Source: Zobellella iuensis (GTDB lineage: Bacteria > Pseudomonadota > Gammaproteobacteria > Enterobacterales > Aeromonadaceae). From it: a stretch of DNA of 64,000 bases. The notes under the pieces were generated by a model. It was not told the DNA's origin. It was given only the letters and a program-made list of their open reading frames with translations, and ran no database searches. Below are positions 55,650-64,000 of this stretch, piece by piece (the first letter of the stretch is position 1; the number at the start of each line of letters is the position of its first letter). The stretch covers positions 1-64,000 of the forward strand of contig NZ_JAERTZ010000023.1 of assembly GCF_016746085.1 (NCBI RefSeq). The letters are read 5' to 3'. The position numbers and the translations under genes are program-made.

Positions 55650-56630
55650 TCAGCCCTGCTGGCTTTGCACCTGCAGGGGGGCCCAGGTGTCGGTTTCAAA
55701 AGGCGCGAACCAGCTGAGGCAGATTTCCCCATGCAGTTCACTGAGGGCTATCTGTACCAGGTCGATAAAATCGTGCAGCCGATCGGGTTCGCCCGCCAAC
55801 TTGTCGATGCAGGCCCCGCTCAGCAACCGTTGGCAGCGTTCCGCCGCCGCCAGCGCCGGCTGGTGTCGCGGCAGGCTGGCCAGCTCCCGCGACAGCTGGT
55901 CGATACAGCAGGCCACCGCCCTGGGGAAGGACTCGTCCTGCAGCAGGAAACGCAGCACATCGGGCCCGCGCACCGCCAGCCGCACCTGCTGGCGGTACAT
56001 CTGGTAGCCACTCAGGGATTTCAGCACGCTCATCCACTGCAGGGTTTCGAACGGCTTGAGATCCTCGGCGCTGCGCGGCAACAGGTTGGCCGAGCGCACG
56101 TCTATGATGCGGGTGGTCATGTCGGCCCGCTCCAGCTGCCGGCCCAGGCGCAGGAAGGTGCGCACCTGGGTGTGGCTGAGGGTGCCGGCGATGATGCCGT
56201 TGACGGTTTCGCAGCTGCGGATGACCCGGGTGAGAAAAGCGTCCCGCTTGCGGGGCGCCAGGCCCTGGGCCTCCAGCTTGCAGATCCCCAGATACAGCTG
56301 GTTGACTTCCTCCCAGATGCTGTTCGGCATCACGTCCCGGGTGGTGCGCAGGTTCTCCCGCGCCGCCGCCAGCGACGACAGTATGGAGCCCGAATAGCGC
56401 CGGTCCATGCACAGGAAGTTCAGCACGCTGACTTCGTCCGGCTCCTGGTAATGCTGGTTGAACAGCGCCTCGCTGCCGGTGATGGTCACCAGCGACGACC
56501 AGCCCAGGCTGGTGGCCTGGGGGAAGTCCAGCAACAGGTGGCTGTTCACGCTGATCAGGCGCGCCGTGTCTTCGGCCCGTTCCAGATAACGGGCCAGCCA
56601 GTAAATGTTTTCAGCTACTCTCGACAGCAT
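55650..56630 (-). CDS. Alpha-E domain protein (DUF403)
   Basis: This 326-residue, all-helical protein has the alpha-E signature at its N-terminus (MLSRVAENIYWLARYLERAEDTARLI). A later MTTRIIDVRSANLL segment lies near residue 175. The function is unknown. It nearly always accompanies the circularly permuted ATP-grasp protein and a transglutaminase, and the group is proposed to make or attach small peptides. Its ATG lies two bases after the ATP-grasp stop, with GGGAGG coded within that stop region. The same domain is fused to the ATP-grasp in the 62129 gene. Confidence 0.88.
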   Translation of the reverse strand: MLSRVAENIYWLARYLERAEDTARLISVNSHLLLDFPQATSLGWSSLVTITGSEALFNQHYQEPDEVSVLNFLCMDRRYSGSILSSLAAARENLRTTRDVMPNSIWEEVNQLYLGICKLEAQGLAPRKRDAFLTRVIRSCETVNGIIAGTLSHTQVRTFLRLGRQLERADMTTRIIDVRSANLLPRSAEDLKPFETLQWMSVLKSLSGYQMYRQQVRLAVRGPDVLRFLLQDESFPRAVACCIDQLSRELASLPRHQPALAAAERCQRLLSGACIDKLAGEPDRLHDFIDLVQIALSELHGEICLSWFAPFETDTWAPLQVQSQQG

Positions 56631-56632
56631 GA

Positions 56633-58087
56633 TCAGTTCCCTCCCACGTCTACTATCCAGGTGTCCTTGCTACCTCCACCCTGGGAGGAGTTCACCACCA
56701 GCGAGCCCTTGGTCAGCGCCACCCGGGTCAGGCCGCCCATGGTCACGTAGGTCTGCTCGCCCGAGAGGATGAAGGGCCGCAGATCCACGTGGCGCGGCTC
56801 CATCTCGTGCTCGCACAGGGTAGGCGAGGTCGACAGGGCCAGGGTGGGCTGGGCCATGTAGTTACGCGGATTGGCCTTGATCAGCTCGGCAAACTGCTTC
56901 TGCTCGGCGGCGGTGGAGTGAGGCCCGACCAGCATGCCGTAACCGCCCGACTCGTTGGCGGGCTTGACCACCAGCTTGTCGAGATTGGCCAGCACATAGT
57001 CGCGATCCTGCTCGAACATGCACAAATAGCTGGGCACATTGGGCAGCAAGGGCTCCTCGCTCAGGTAGAAACGGATGATCTCGGGCACGAAGGCGTAGAT
57101 GACCTTGTCGTCCGCCACCCCGGCGCCGGGCGCGTTGGCCAGCGCCACCTTGCCCCGGCGCCAGGCCCGCATCAGGCCGGGCACGCCCAGCATGGACTCC
57201 GGGTTGAAGGCTTCCGGATCGAGGAACATGTCGTCGATACGGCGGTAGATCACGTCCACCCGCTTGAGGCCGTCCACGGTGCGCATATACACGCAGTCGT
57301 CGTCCAGCACCACCAGATCCGGCCCTTCCACCAGCTCCACCCCCATCTGCTGGGCCAGGTAGGAATGCTCGAAGTAGGCGGAGTTGTAGATGCCCGGGGT
57401 CAGCACCACGATTTGCGGATCCTCTCCCGGCCGGGGCGACATGCTGGCCAGCATGTCGTAGAGCTGGGCCGGGTAGTCGTCCAGGGGCTGGATGCGACCG
57501 GTGGCGAACAGCTCCGGCAACACCCGCTTGGTGACGTTGCGGTTCTCCAGCATGTAGGACACTCCCGAGGGCACCCGCAGGTTGTCCTCCAGCACGTAGA
57601 GGGTGCCGTCCTTGTCGCGCACCAGATCCGAGCCGCAGATATGGGCCCACACCCGGTGCGGCGGCGTGATCCCCACGCACTGGGGCCGGAAGTTCACCGA
57701 CTGGGCCAGCACCTCGGCGGGCAGTATCCCCTCCTTGACGATACGCTGCTCGTGATAGAGATCATCGATAAAGAGGTTGAGCGCCTTGACCCTTTGCTTC
57801 AGGCCGGCGGCGGTTTTTTGCCATTCATTCAAAGGGATGATGCGCGGCACTATGTCGAAGGGCCAGGCCCGGTCGATCATATTGCCCTCGGTATAGACGG
57901 TAAAGGTGATACCCATGGCCTGGATGGCCACTTCCGCGGCCGCCTTGTGTTCGGCAAGCTCATGGGGAGCGAGTTGCGCCAGGTATTCACACAACATCTT
58001 CGCTTCCGCCCGGGCAACGCCCGGCTGGGCAATCAGCTCATCGTAAAATCCGTTGCACGCATAGTTATGCCAGTTCGCTTTGCTCAT
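56633..58087 (-). CDS. Circularly permuted ATP-grasp protein (DUF404/DUF407)
   Basis: The ATG at 58087 (MSKANWHNYACNGFYDE) starts the family sequence; the frame open to 58216 adds 43 residues with no family support. The 484 residues show the permuted ATP-grasp order: IPRIIPLNEWQKTAAGL near residue 85, the strand YVLEDNLRVPSGVSYMLENR near 175 and VVLTPGIYNSAYFEHSYLAQQMGVELVEGPDLV near 245. The glycine-rich KPANESGGYGMLVGP near 380 and PTLALSTSPTLCEHEMEPRHVDLRPFIL near 425 follow. The family is predicted to catalyse peptide or amide bond formation. It forms an operon with alpha-E and is divergent from the transglutaminase operon. Confidence 0.9.
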   Translation of the reverse strand: MSKANWHNYACNGFYDELIAQPGVARAEAKMLCEYLAQLAPHELAEHKAAAEVAIQAMGITFTVYTEGNMIDRAWPFDIVPRIIPLNEWQKTAAGLKQRVKALNLFIDDLYHEQRIVKEGILPAEVLAQSVNFRPQCVGITPPHRVWAHICGSDLVRDKDGTLYVLEDNLRVPSGVSYMLENRNVTKRVLPELFATGRIQPLDDYPAQLYDMLASMSPRPGEDPQIVVLTPGIYNSAYFEHSYLAQQMGVELVEGPDLVVLDDDCVYMRTVDGLKRVDVIYRRIDDMFLDPEAFNPESMLGVPGLMRAWRRGKVALANAPGAGVADDKVIYAFVPEIIRFYLSEEPLLPNVPSYLCMFEQDRDYVLANLDKLVVKPANESGGYGMLVGPHSTAAEQKQFAELIKANPRNYMAQPTLALSTSPTLCEHEMEPRHVDLRPFILSGEQTYVTMGGLTRVALTKGSLVVNSSQGGGSKDTWIVDVGGN

Positions 58088-58563
58088 AAGCGTGATTCCC
58101 GATATTTTTTTGTTTGGATGAGAAATGCTCGCTAACCCATCCCCTACATCACTACTGCATCTAAACAGATGCTTAATCGATAAAGCAACCGGCATGCCAA
58201 CCTTTGGCACTTTCAATGGAACCCTACTTTAATAACCGTATTTTAATTATCCTCCCGTGATTCATTGCACCAATACAGCTCACCTTCCTGGAGGTCATCA
58301 CCAAAAAGGGTCAATGTAATTATATTGCTATAGGAGAGCCTATCTTTTGTTAAGGTAGCGGCACCCTCATCAGACCACCACACGGACTCAAATGCACCAA
58401 AATGATCCCCCTAGAACATATTAATGCACCCTAAAAGCGCACCTTCCTATACAGGATACGGATATTGAATATAGGCCTGTCGATATTGATAACACCATTT
58501 ACCCCATCCGCGAAATCAAAAAAACCACAAAAGTGTCATCAAGATCACACCCCAGCGGGAGTC
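58088..58563. other. Gene-free intergenic stretch between divergent ATP-grasp operons
   Basis: These 476 bp are AT-rich compared with the flanking genes and contain no convincing frame, hairpin or repeat. They must hold the promoters of the - strand operon. Together with the short broken lipoprotein frame that follows, the divergent gap is about 640 bp. Confidence 0.6.
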
Positions 58564-58659
58564 ATGATGAAGTTTTTATTCTTTTTAGCCATAGCGCTTG
58601 CCTTTTAAAACGCCTGCGGCAAAAGTGGAACATCTGCCGTAAAAAAGCAGGCACATTAA
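58564..58659 (+). pseudogene. Short lipoprotein gene interrupted by an in-frame TAA
   Basis: With a good ribosome binding site (CGGGAG) before ATG 58564, the frame reads MMKFLFFLAIALAF, then TAA at 58606-58608. It continues in the same frame as NACGKSGTSAVKKQAH to a TAA at 58657. Read through, this is a typical small lipoprotein: basic start, hydrophobic core, and a lipobox if the stop was once Leu (TTA to TAA would give LNAC), followed by a short polar mature part. It resembles entericidin-like or LptM-like small lipoproteins in form only. It may be a recent pseudogene or a sequencing error. Confidence 0.55.
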
Positions 58660-58726
58660 TTGCTTAAAAACAGAGCCTGCTTCTGCACTGTTATTTTAAT
58701 CTTCACCCACAGATCGGACCGAGCCT

Positions 58727-61700
58727 ATGACTATTCGCGTTGCACTCAAGCATGTCACCCGCTATGACTTCGATAAACCGGTTTCGCTGTCTCCCCACTT
58801 GGTTCGCCTGCGGCCCGCGCCCCATTGCCGCACCCCGATTGACGCCTATTCATTGAAAGTGTCGGGCGGCGAGTATTTTATCAACTGGCAGCAGGACCCC
58901 TTCGGCAACCACCTGGCCCGACTGGTGTTTCCGGAAAAGCTTTCCCACCTGCAGGTAGAGGTGGAGGTGATAGCGCCGCAGACGGTGATCAACCCCTTCG
59001 ACTTCTTCGTGGAAGACTACGCCAAGGCCTTCCCCTTCGACTATCCCGAGGCCCTGAGCAAGGAGCTGGCACCCTACCTGGAAGCCGATGACGCCGGCCC
59101 GCTCGTGCGGGACTGGCTGGCGAGCGTCGACCGCCGACCGCGGCCGGTGGTCGACTTCCTGGTGGCGCTCAACCAGCGGCTGCAGCAAGATATCGACTAC
59201 AACATCCGCATGGAGCCCGGGGTGCAGAGCCCGGAAGAAACCCTGTCGCTGCGCCGGGGCTCCTGCCGGGATTCGGCCTGGCTGCTGGTACAGATATTTC
59301 GCCATCTGGGGCTGGCGGCCCGCTTCGTGTCCGGTTATCTCATCCAGCTCACCGCCGACGTCAAGGCCCTCGACGGCCCTTCCGGCGCCGAGGCCGACTT
59401 TACCGATCTGCACGCCTGGACCGAGGTCTACATTCCCGGCGCCGGCTGGGTTGGGCTGGACCCCACCTCGGGCCTGTTCGCCGGCGAGGGCCACCTGCCC
59501 CTGGCCGCCACCCCCGAGCCCTCCAGCGCCGCCCCCATCTCCGGCTTTACCGACGAGTGCGAGGTGACATTCGGTTTCGATATGCAACTGACCCGCATCC
59601 ACGAGGATCCGCGGGTCACCAAGCCCTACAGCGACGAACAGTGGCAGGCCATCCTCGCCCTGGGCGAGCAGGTGGACGAACGGTTGCAGCAGCAGGATTT
59701 GCGCCTGACCATGGGCGGCGAGCCCACCTTCGTGTCCATCGACGACATGGACGCCCCCGAGTGGAACACCGACGCCCAGGGGCCCACCAAACGGCGGCTG
59801 GCGGAAGGCCTGCTGCGCCGGCTGCGGCCCCACTTCGCCCCCGGCAGCCTGGTGCACTACCAGCAGGGCAAGTGGTACCCCGGCGAACCCCTGCCCCGCT
59901 GGGCCCTGGCCTGCTACTGGCGCAAGGACGGCCAGCCGGTATGGCGGGACGATCGCTGGCTGGCGGACATCGACAAGCACTACGCCGTCACCCCCGAGCA
60001 CGCCCGGCTGTTCGGCCAGGCCCTGGTCAAGCGCCTCGGCATCGCCGACAAGTGGCTGATCCCCTGCTTCGAGGACGCCTACTACTACCTCTGGCTGGAG
60101 CAGCGCCAACCGGTGGACGTGGAGCTGCGCGGCGAAAACCTCAAGGACGAAGAAAACCGCCGGCGCCTGGCCCGGCTGCTGGAGCGGGGGCTGGACGAGA
60201 TCACCGGCTTCGCCCTGCCGCTGCTGCGGGATCAGGGCGGCCAGCGCTGGCGCACCGGGCCCTGGCCGGTGCGGCGCGAATCCCTCTATCTGATCCCCGG
60301 CGACTCGCCCATGGGCCTGCGCCTGCCGCTGTCGTCCCTGCCCCTGGCCGGCCGCGAAGACCAGCCCCAGCCCACCAGCCTGTTCGAGCCCAGGCCGCCG
60401 CTGCCGGATTTGCACGGCGAGGTGGCCAGCCGCTACAGCGCCTGGCAGCGCCAGTTCGAGGTGGGCGGCCACCACCAGCCGGCGCCGGGCCAGCAGTGGC
60501 AGGAGCAGCAGGCGGAGCAAAACAACGGCACCATCCACACCGCCCTCTGCCTGGAGCCGCGCGAGGGCAAGCTGTTCCTGTTTATGCCGCCCCTGCCCCG
60601 GCTGGAGGATTACCTGGCGCTCTTGGCCGCGGTGGAGCAGACCGCCGCCGCCCTGGAGCTGCCGGTGTGCATCGAGGGCTATGCCCCGCCGGCGGACCCG
60701 CGCCTGGAGAAGTTTATGATCACCCCGGACCCGGGCGTGATCGAGGTGAACATCATGCCCGCCAAAAGCTGGCCCGAGCTGGTGCGCAACACCGAAATCC
60801 TCTACGAAGAGGCCCGCCTGTCCCGCCTGGGCACCGAGAAATTCATGCTCGACGGCCGCCACACCGGCACCGGCGGCGGCAACCACGTCACCCTGGGGGG
60901 CGAAACCCCGGCGGATTCGCCCTTCCTGCGCCGGCCCGATCTGCTGGCCAGCCTGCTCGGCTACTGGCAGCACCACCCCAGCCTGTCCTATTTGTTCAGC
61001 GGCCTGTTCATGGGGCCCACCAGCCAGGCGCCGCGCATCGACGAGGCCCGCCACGAGGCCCTGTACGAACTGGAGATCGCCCTGCAGCAGATGCCGGTGG
61101 GCGAAGTGCCCCAGCCCTGGATGGTGGACCGGCTGCTGCGCAACCTGCTCACCGACATCACCGGCAACACCCACCGCGCCGAGTTCTGCATCGACAAACT
61201 CTATTCCCCGGACAGCCCCACCGGCCGGCTCGGGCTGGTGGAGCTGCGCGGCTTCGAGATGCCGCCCCACGCCCGCATGAGCCTGATGCAGCAGCTGCTG
61301 ATCCGCGCCCTGGTGGCCCGCTTCGCCGCCGAGCCCTATCGCCGTCCGCTGGTGCGCTGGGGCACGGCGCTGCACGACCGCTGGCTGCTGCCCCACTATA
61401 TTTGGGCCGACCTGCTCGACGTGCTCACCGATCTGCGCCGCCAGGGCCTCGACTTCAACCCCGAGTGGTTCGCCCCCTTCCTGGAATTCCGCTTCCCCCA
61501 CTACGGCCAGGTCTGCTACGACCAGGTGCAGCTGGAGCTGCGCCAGGCCATCGAACCCTGGCATGTACTGGGCGAGGAGGTGAGCGGCGGCGGCACCGCC
61601 CGCTACGTGGACTCCTCGGTGGAGCGGGTGCAGGTGAAGCTGTCCGGCTACAACCCGGCCCGCCACGTGCTCACCTGCAACGGCCGGCGGGTACCCCTTA

Positions 61701-62059
61701 CCCCCACCGGGGTCAACGGCGAGGCGGTGGCCGGGGTGCGCTACCGGGCCTGGCAGCCGGCCTCGGCGCTGCATCCGCTGATCCCGGTGCAGGCACCGCT
61801 GGTGTTCGACCTTGTCGACAGCTGGAACCAGCGCTCCCTCGGCGGCTGCACCTACCACGTGTCGCACCCGGCCGGGCGCAACTACGAGAGCTTTCCGATC
61901 AATGCCAACGAGGCCGAAGCCCGTCGCCTGGCCCGCTTCTGGGCCATGGGCCACAGCCAGGGGACGGTGGTGATACCGCCGGAAAGCCCCGCCGGTGAAT
62001 ACCCCCATACCCTGGATCTGCGACGCCACTACAGATCCGCGGGCGATGCCAGTCTATAA
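58727..62059 (+). CDS. Transglutaminase-like protein with DUF2126
   Basis: The 1110 residues start with the bacterial transglutaminase N-terminal beta-domain (residues 1-85, VALKHVTRYDFDKPVSLSPHLVRLRP). The papain-like core follows, with a Cys-His-Asp triad: Cys in RRGSCRDSAWLLVQIFRHLG near residue 180 and His and Asp in DLHAWTEVYIPGAGWVGLDPTSG near residue 225. Residues 320-1100 are DUF2126, a large region always joined to this type, with LTMGGEPTFVSIDDMD near residue 327, DGRHTGTGGGNHVTLGG near residue 710 and a beta-rich end. The protein is cytosolic by sequence. In this gene set it may cut or form isopeptide bonds on a product of the ATP-grasp ligase. An adjacent 62129 gene probably shares its operon. 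Confidence 0.88.
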   Translation: MTIRVALKHVTRYDFDKPVSLSPHLVRLRPAPHCRTPIDAYSLKVSGGEYFINWQQDPFGNHLARLVFPEKLSHLQVEVEVIAPQTVINPFDFFVEDYAKAFPFDYPEALSKELAPYLEADDAGPLVRDWLASVDRRPRPVVDFLVALNQRLQQDIDYNIRMEPGVQSPEETLSLRRGSCRDSAWLLVQIFRHLGLAARFVSGYLIQLTADVKALDGPSGAEADFTDLHAWTEVYIPGAGWVGLDPTSGLFAGEGHLPLAATPEPSSAAPISGFTDECEVTFGFDMQLTRIHEDPRVTKPYSDEQWQAILALGEQVDERLQQQDLRLTMGGEPTFVSIDDMDAPEWNTDAQGPTKRRLAEGLLRRLRPHFAPGSLVHYQQGKWYPGEPLPRWALACYWRKDGQPVWRDDRWLADIDKHYAVTPEHARLFGQALVKRLGIADKWLIPCFEDAYYYLWLEQRQPVDVELRGENLKDEENRRRLARLLERGLDEITGFALPLLRDQGGQRWRTGPWPVRRESLYLIPGDSPMGLRLPLSSLPLAGREDQPQPTSLFEPRPPLPDLHGEVASRYSAWQRQFEVGGHHQPAPGQQWQEQQAEQNNGTIHTALCLEPREGKLFLFMPPLPRLEDYLALLAAVEQTAAALELPVCIEGYAPPADPRLEKFMITPDPGVIEVNIMPAKSWPELVRNTEILYEEARLSRLGTEKFMLDGRHTGTGGGNHVTLGGETPADSPFLRRPDLLASLLGYWQHHPSLSYLFSGLFMGPTSQAPRIDEARHEALYELEIALQQMPVGEVPQPWMVDRLLRNLLTDITGNTHRAEFCIDKLYSPDSPTGRLGLVELRGFEMPPHARMSLMQQLLIRALVARFAAEPYRRPLVRWGTALHDRWLLPHYIWADLLDVLTDLRRQGLDFNPEWFAPFLEFRFPHYGQVCYDQVQLELRQAIEPWHVLGEEVSGGGTARYVDSSVERVQVKLSGYNPARHVLTCNGRRVPLTPTGVNGEAVAGVRYRAWQPASALHPLIPVQAPLVFDLVDSWNQRSLGGCTYHVSHPAGRNYESFPINANEAEARRLARFWAMGHSQGTVVIPPESPAGEYPHTLDLRRHYRSAGDASL

Positions 62060-62128
62060 TCCCGTGCAGATGCACAATACCGCCGGCCGCATCCCCCGGA
62101 TGCGGCCGGCCTTTACCCGGTAACCGCC

Positions 62129-64000
62129 ATGCTCGATCCCAACACCTTCAGCGCCGAACTGCAGACCCTGCTGGCCAACTACGCCGGCAAGCTGCTGCAG
62201 TCCGACGGTCCCGGCCACGACGAACTGCTGAGCGATCAGCAGCGCATCCGCGCCCACTGGCAGCCGGTGCTGGACGAACTGAGCCAGCTCGGCGCCCAGG
62301 CCCTGGTCGGCCGCTGCGAAGAAGCCCAGAACCTGCTGCACGAAAACGGGGTGACCTTCAACACCTACGAAGACGATCCGGGCCGGCTTCGTTCCTGGCA
62401 GCTCGACTGCCTGCCCTATGTCATCGGCCCCCAGGAATGGGAGCGGCTGGAGCAGGGCCTGATCCAGCGCACCCGGCTGCTGGAAGCCCTGGTGGCGGAT
62501 CTTTACGGCGAGCGGCGCATGCTGACCGAAGGCCTGCTGCCGCCCGAACTGATCTACACCCACCCGAGCTACCTGTTTCCCGCCGCCGACGACACCCCGC
62601 CGCCGGAGCGGCCGCTGGTGATCTTCCACGGCACCGATCTGGTACGCAGCCGCGACGGCGACTGGCTGGTGCTGGGCGACTGGACCCAGTCCCCCTCCGG
62701 CACCGGCTACGCCCTGGAAAACCGCATCACCCTGGCCCGCGCCCTGCCCAACCTGTACCGGGAAGCCCCGCTCAAGCGCCTGGCCGGCTTTCTGCAGGCC
62801 CAGCTGCGCAGCCTGGCGGCGCTGTGTCCCAACCAGCGCGAGCAACCCAACATAGTGCTGCTCTCGCCCGGCCCCGGCAGCCCCGGCTACTTCGAGCACG
62901 CCTGGCTGGCCAACTACATGAACTGTTCGCTGGTGGAGGGGGCCGATCTGGTGGCGCGCGACGGCCAGGTGTCCATGCGTACCCTGGGCGGGCTCAAGCA
63001 GGTGGACGTCATACTGCGCCAGATCAACGACCCCTGGTGCGATCCCCTGGAGCTGCGCGGCGATTCCCTGCTGGGCGTGCCCGGCCTGATGCAGGCGGCG
63101 CGCAACGGCGAGGTGGCCATCGCCAACGCCCTGGGCGCCGGCATCCTGGAGCACCCGGCCCTGGCCGGCTACCTGCCGCAGCTGTGCCGCCGCCTGCTGG
63201 GCGAGGAGCTGCTGCTCAAGGGCCGCGAGAGCCGCTGGTGCGGCGACGCCGAAAGCCTGGAGCAGGTACTGGCCGAGCCCGGCCGCTGGTGGCTGCGCGA
63301 CGTCAAGGCCCCGGCCCAGCCGATCCGGCCGGAGACCCTGTCCCCCCACGAACGGGATCTCCTGTACCGGCGCATCCGCCGCCAGCCCCATTTGTTCGTG
63401 GCCCAGGCCCGCATCGAGGCCGCCACCGCCCCGGTGTTCAACGTCAAGCGCCGCCAGCTCGAGCCGCAGCCGGTCAACCTGCGGCTGTTCAGTCTGGTGG
63501 AGCCCGACGACATCCGCAAGCCGCTCGGCGAACGCCACTACCGCATCATGCCCGGCGGCCTGGCCTGGGTGGGGGAGCCCGGCACCCCGCTGATGGAGAG
63601 CCGCATGGTGAAGGACATCTGGGTGCTGGCGCCGGTGCCCCAGCCCCATATCAGCCTGCTGCGCCAGGCCCATGGTCCCATAGTGGTCACCCGCGACGGC
63701 CAGGATCTGCCCTGCCGGGTGGCCGACAGCCTGTTCTGGATGGGCCGCTACGGTGAGCGGCTGGACATCCGCTCCCGGCTGCTGCGCGAAGCCTTCGCCC
63801 GGTTGCTGCAGGAAGATCAGGACGAGTCGGGCGACAGCCTGATCCCGGACCTGTTCACCGCCCTGGAGCTGCCCTACCCCAGCCCCGAGGAGCTGGCCGA
63901 GCTGCACCTCAAGCAACCCGCCCGGCAGCGCTTCAAGCAGGACTACATCTTCCTGCGCCACCGGCTGCTGGAGCTGTTCAGCGAGGAGCACCCGGACGGC
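62129..64000 (+). CDS. Circularly permuted ATP-grasp fused to alpha-E domain, partial
   Basis: The frame opens with ATG at 62129 and runs to the window edge (624 codons) without a stop. The first 470 residues are a permuted ATP-grasp like the 56633 protein (ELIYTHPSYLFPAA, then LLSPGPGSPGYFEHAWLANYMNCSLVEGADLV near 245 and IANALGAGILEHPALAGYLP near 333). From about residue 530 an alpha-E domain begins (VADSLFWMGRYGERLDIRSRL), which is cut by the end of the window. Full-length homologues are about 800-900 residues. It lies 69 bp after the transglutaminase gene, so the two divergent operons here encode two distinct ATP-grasp and alpha-E sets. Confidence 0.88.
   Translation, partial: MLDPNTFSAELQTLLANYAGKLLQSDGPGHDELLSDQQRIRAHWQPVLDELSQLGAQALVGRCEEAQNLLHENGVTFNTYEDDPGRLRSWQLDCLPYVIGPQEWERLEQGLIQRTRLLEALVADLYGERRMLTEGLLPPELIYTHPSYLFPAADDTPPPERPLVIFHGTDLVRSRDGDWLVLGDWTQSPSGTGYALENRITLARALPNLYREAPLKRLAGFLQAQLRSLAALCPNQREQPNIVLLSPGPGSPGYFEHAWLANYMNCSLVEGADLVARDGQVSMRTLGGLKQVDVILRQINDPWCDPLELRGDSLLGVPGLMQAARNGEVAIANALGAGILEHPALAGYLPQLCRRLLGEELLLKGRESRWCGDAESLEQVLAEPGRWWLRDVKAPAQPIRPETLSPHERDLLYRRIRRQPHLFVAQARIEAATAPVFNVKRRQLEPQPVNLRLFSLVEPDDIRKPLGERHYRIMPGGLAWVGEPGTPLMESRMVKDIWVLAPVPQPHISLLRQAHGPIVVTRDGQDLPCRVADSLFWMGRYGERLDIRSRLLREAFARLLQEDQDESGDSLIPDLFTALELPYPSPEELAELHLKQPARQRFKQDYIFLRHRLLELFSEEHPDG

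Noticed and set aside
59557-61998. 813-codon + strand frame shifted relative to the transglutaminase gene
   Set aside because: Its peptide is rich in Arg, Ala, Gly and Pro and lacks motifs; it is a frame shadow.
58850-62029. 1059-codon - strand frame opposite the transglutaminase gene
   Set aside because: High GC leaves few stops; the peptide is low-complexity, and the + strand gene has clear catalytic motifs.

Overview
The window looks like chromosomal DNA of a GC-rich, free-living, probably marine or brackish gammaproteobacterium. The capsule genes resemble the enterobacterial Kps, GalU, WecB, WecC, GlmM and Ugd families. An Oceanimonas/Zobellella-like member of the Aeromonadales is my best guess, but nothing here proves it. 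No rRNA, tRNA, CRISPR array or intact insertion sequence was seen.

Positions 1-40.9 kb are a capsule (ABC-transporter dependent) locus, all on the + strand. It opens with export genes kpsD, kpsM, kpsT and kpsE, followed by galU, a double-methyltransferase coiled-coil protein, wecB and wecC. Next come large glycosyltransferases, a heparinase II/III-like protein, a glmM copy and a GT2 enzyme. A distinctive sub-cluster follows (24.0-30.0 kb): a TupA-like ATP-grasp ligase, an SGNH hydrolase, a shortened alpha/beta-hydrolase, a double ATP-grasp protein fused to an acylphosphatase, and a PL14-like lyase. Then come ugd and a block of coiled-coil and glycosyltransferase genes (31.6-40.9 kb). The nucleotide-sugar genes predict UDP-glucose, UDP-glucuronate and UDP-ManNAcA, so the capsule is probably rich in uronic acids. 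The ATP-grasp genes suggest amide-linked amino-acid or peptide decoration of those carboxylates, as in teichuronopeptide. Parts of the region (about 12.4-20.3 and 25-29.2 kb) are much more AT-rich than the rest and look recently acquired.

Positions 40.9-44.2 kb hold two toxin-antitoxin-like modules, MntA/HepT and a HipA/HipB pair in reversed gene order. Each is separated from its surroundings by clusters of short palindromes.

Positions 44.2-55.0 kb are an alpha-glucoside uptake and breakdown operon on the - strand: binding protein, two permeases, GH4 glycosidase, ATPase and two GH13 glucosidases. A LysR-type regulator is divergent from it. An orphan PTS EIIB domain gene follows at 55.25 kb.

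Positions 55.65-64.0 kb hold the widespread but poorly understood alpha-E / circularly permuted ATP-grasp / transglutaminase cluster, arranged as two divergent operons. The last gene runs off the window. A tiny lipoprotein gene with an in-frame stop lies between them.

An 18-bp palindrome family (GGTC-NNNN-2 nt-NNNN-GACC, with arms that covary between copies) occurs at least 26 times in six clusters. It marks many module boundaries. A second hairpin family (ATTCCCGC/GCGGGAAT and covarying relatives) occurs at three places.
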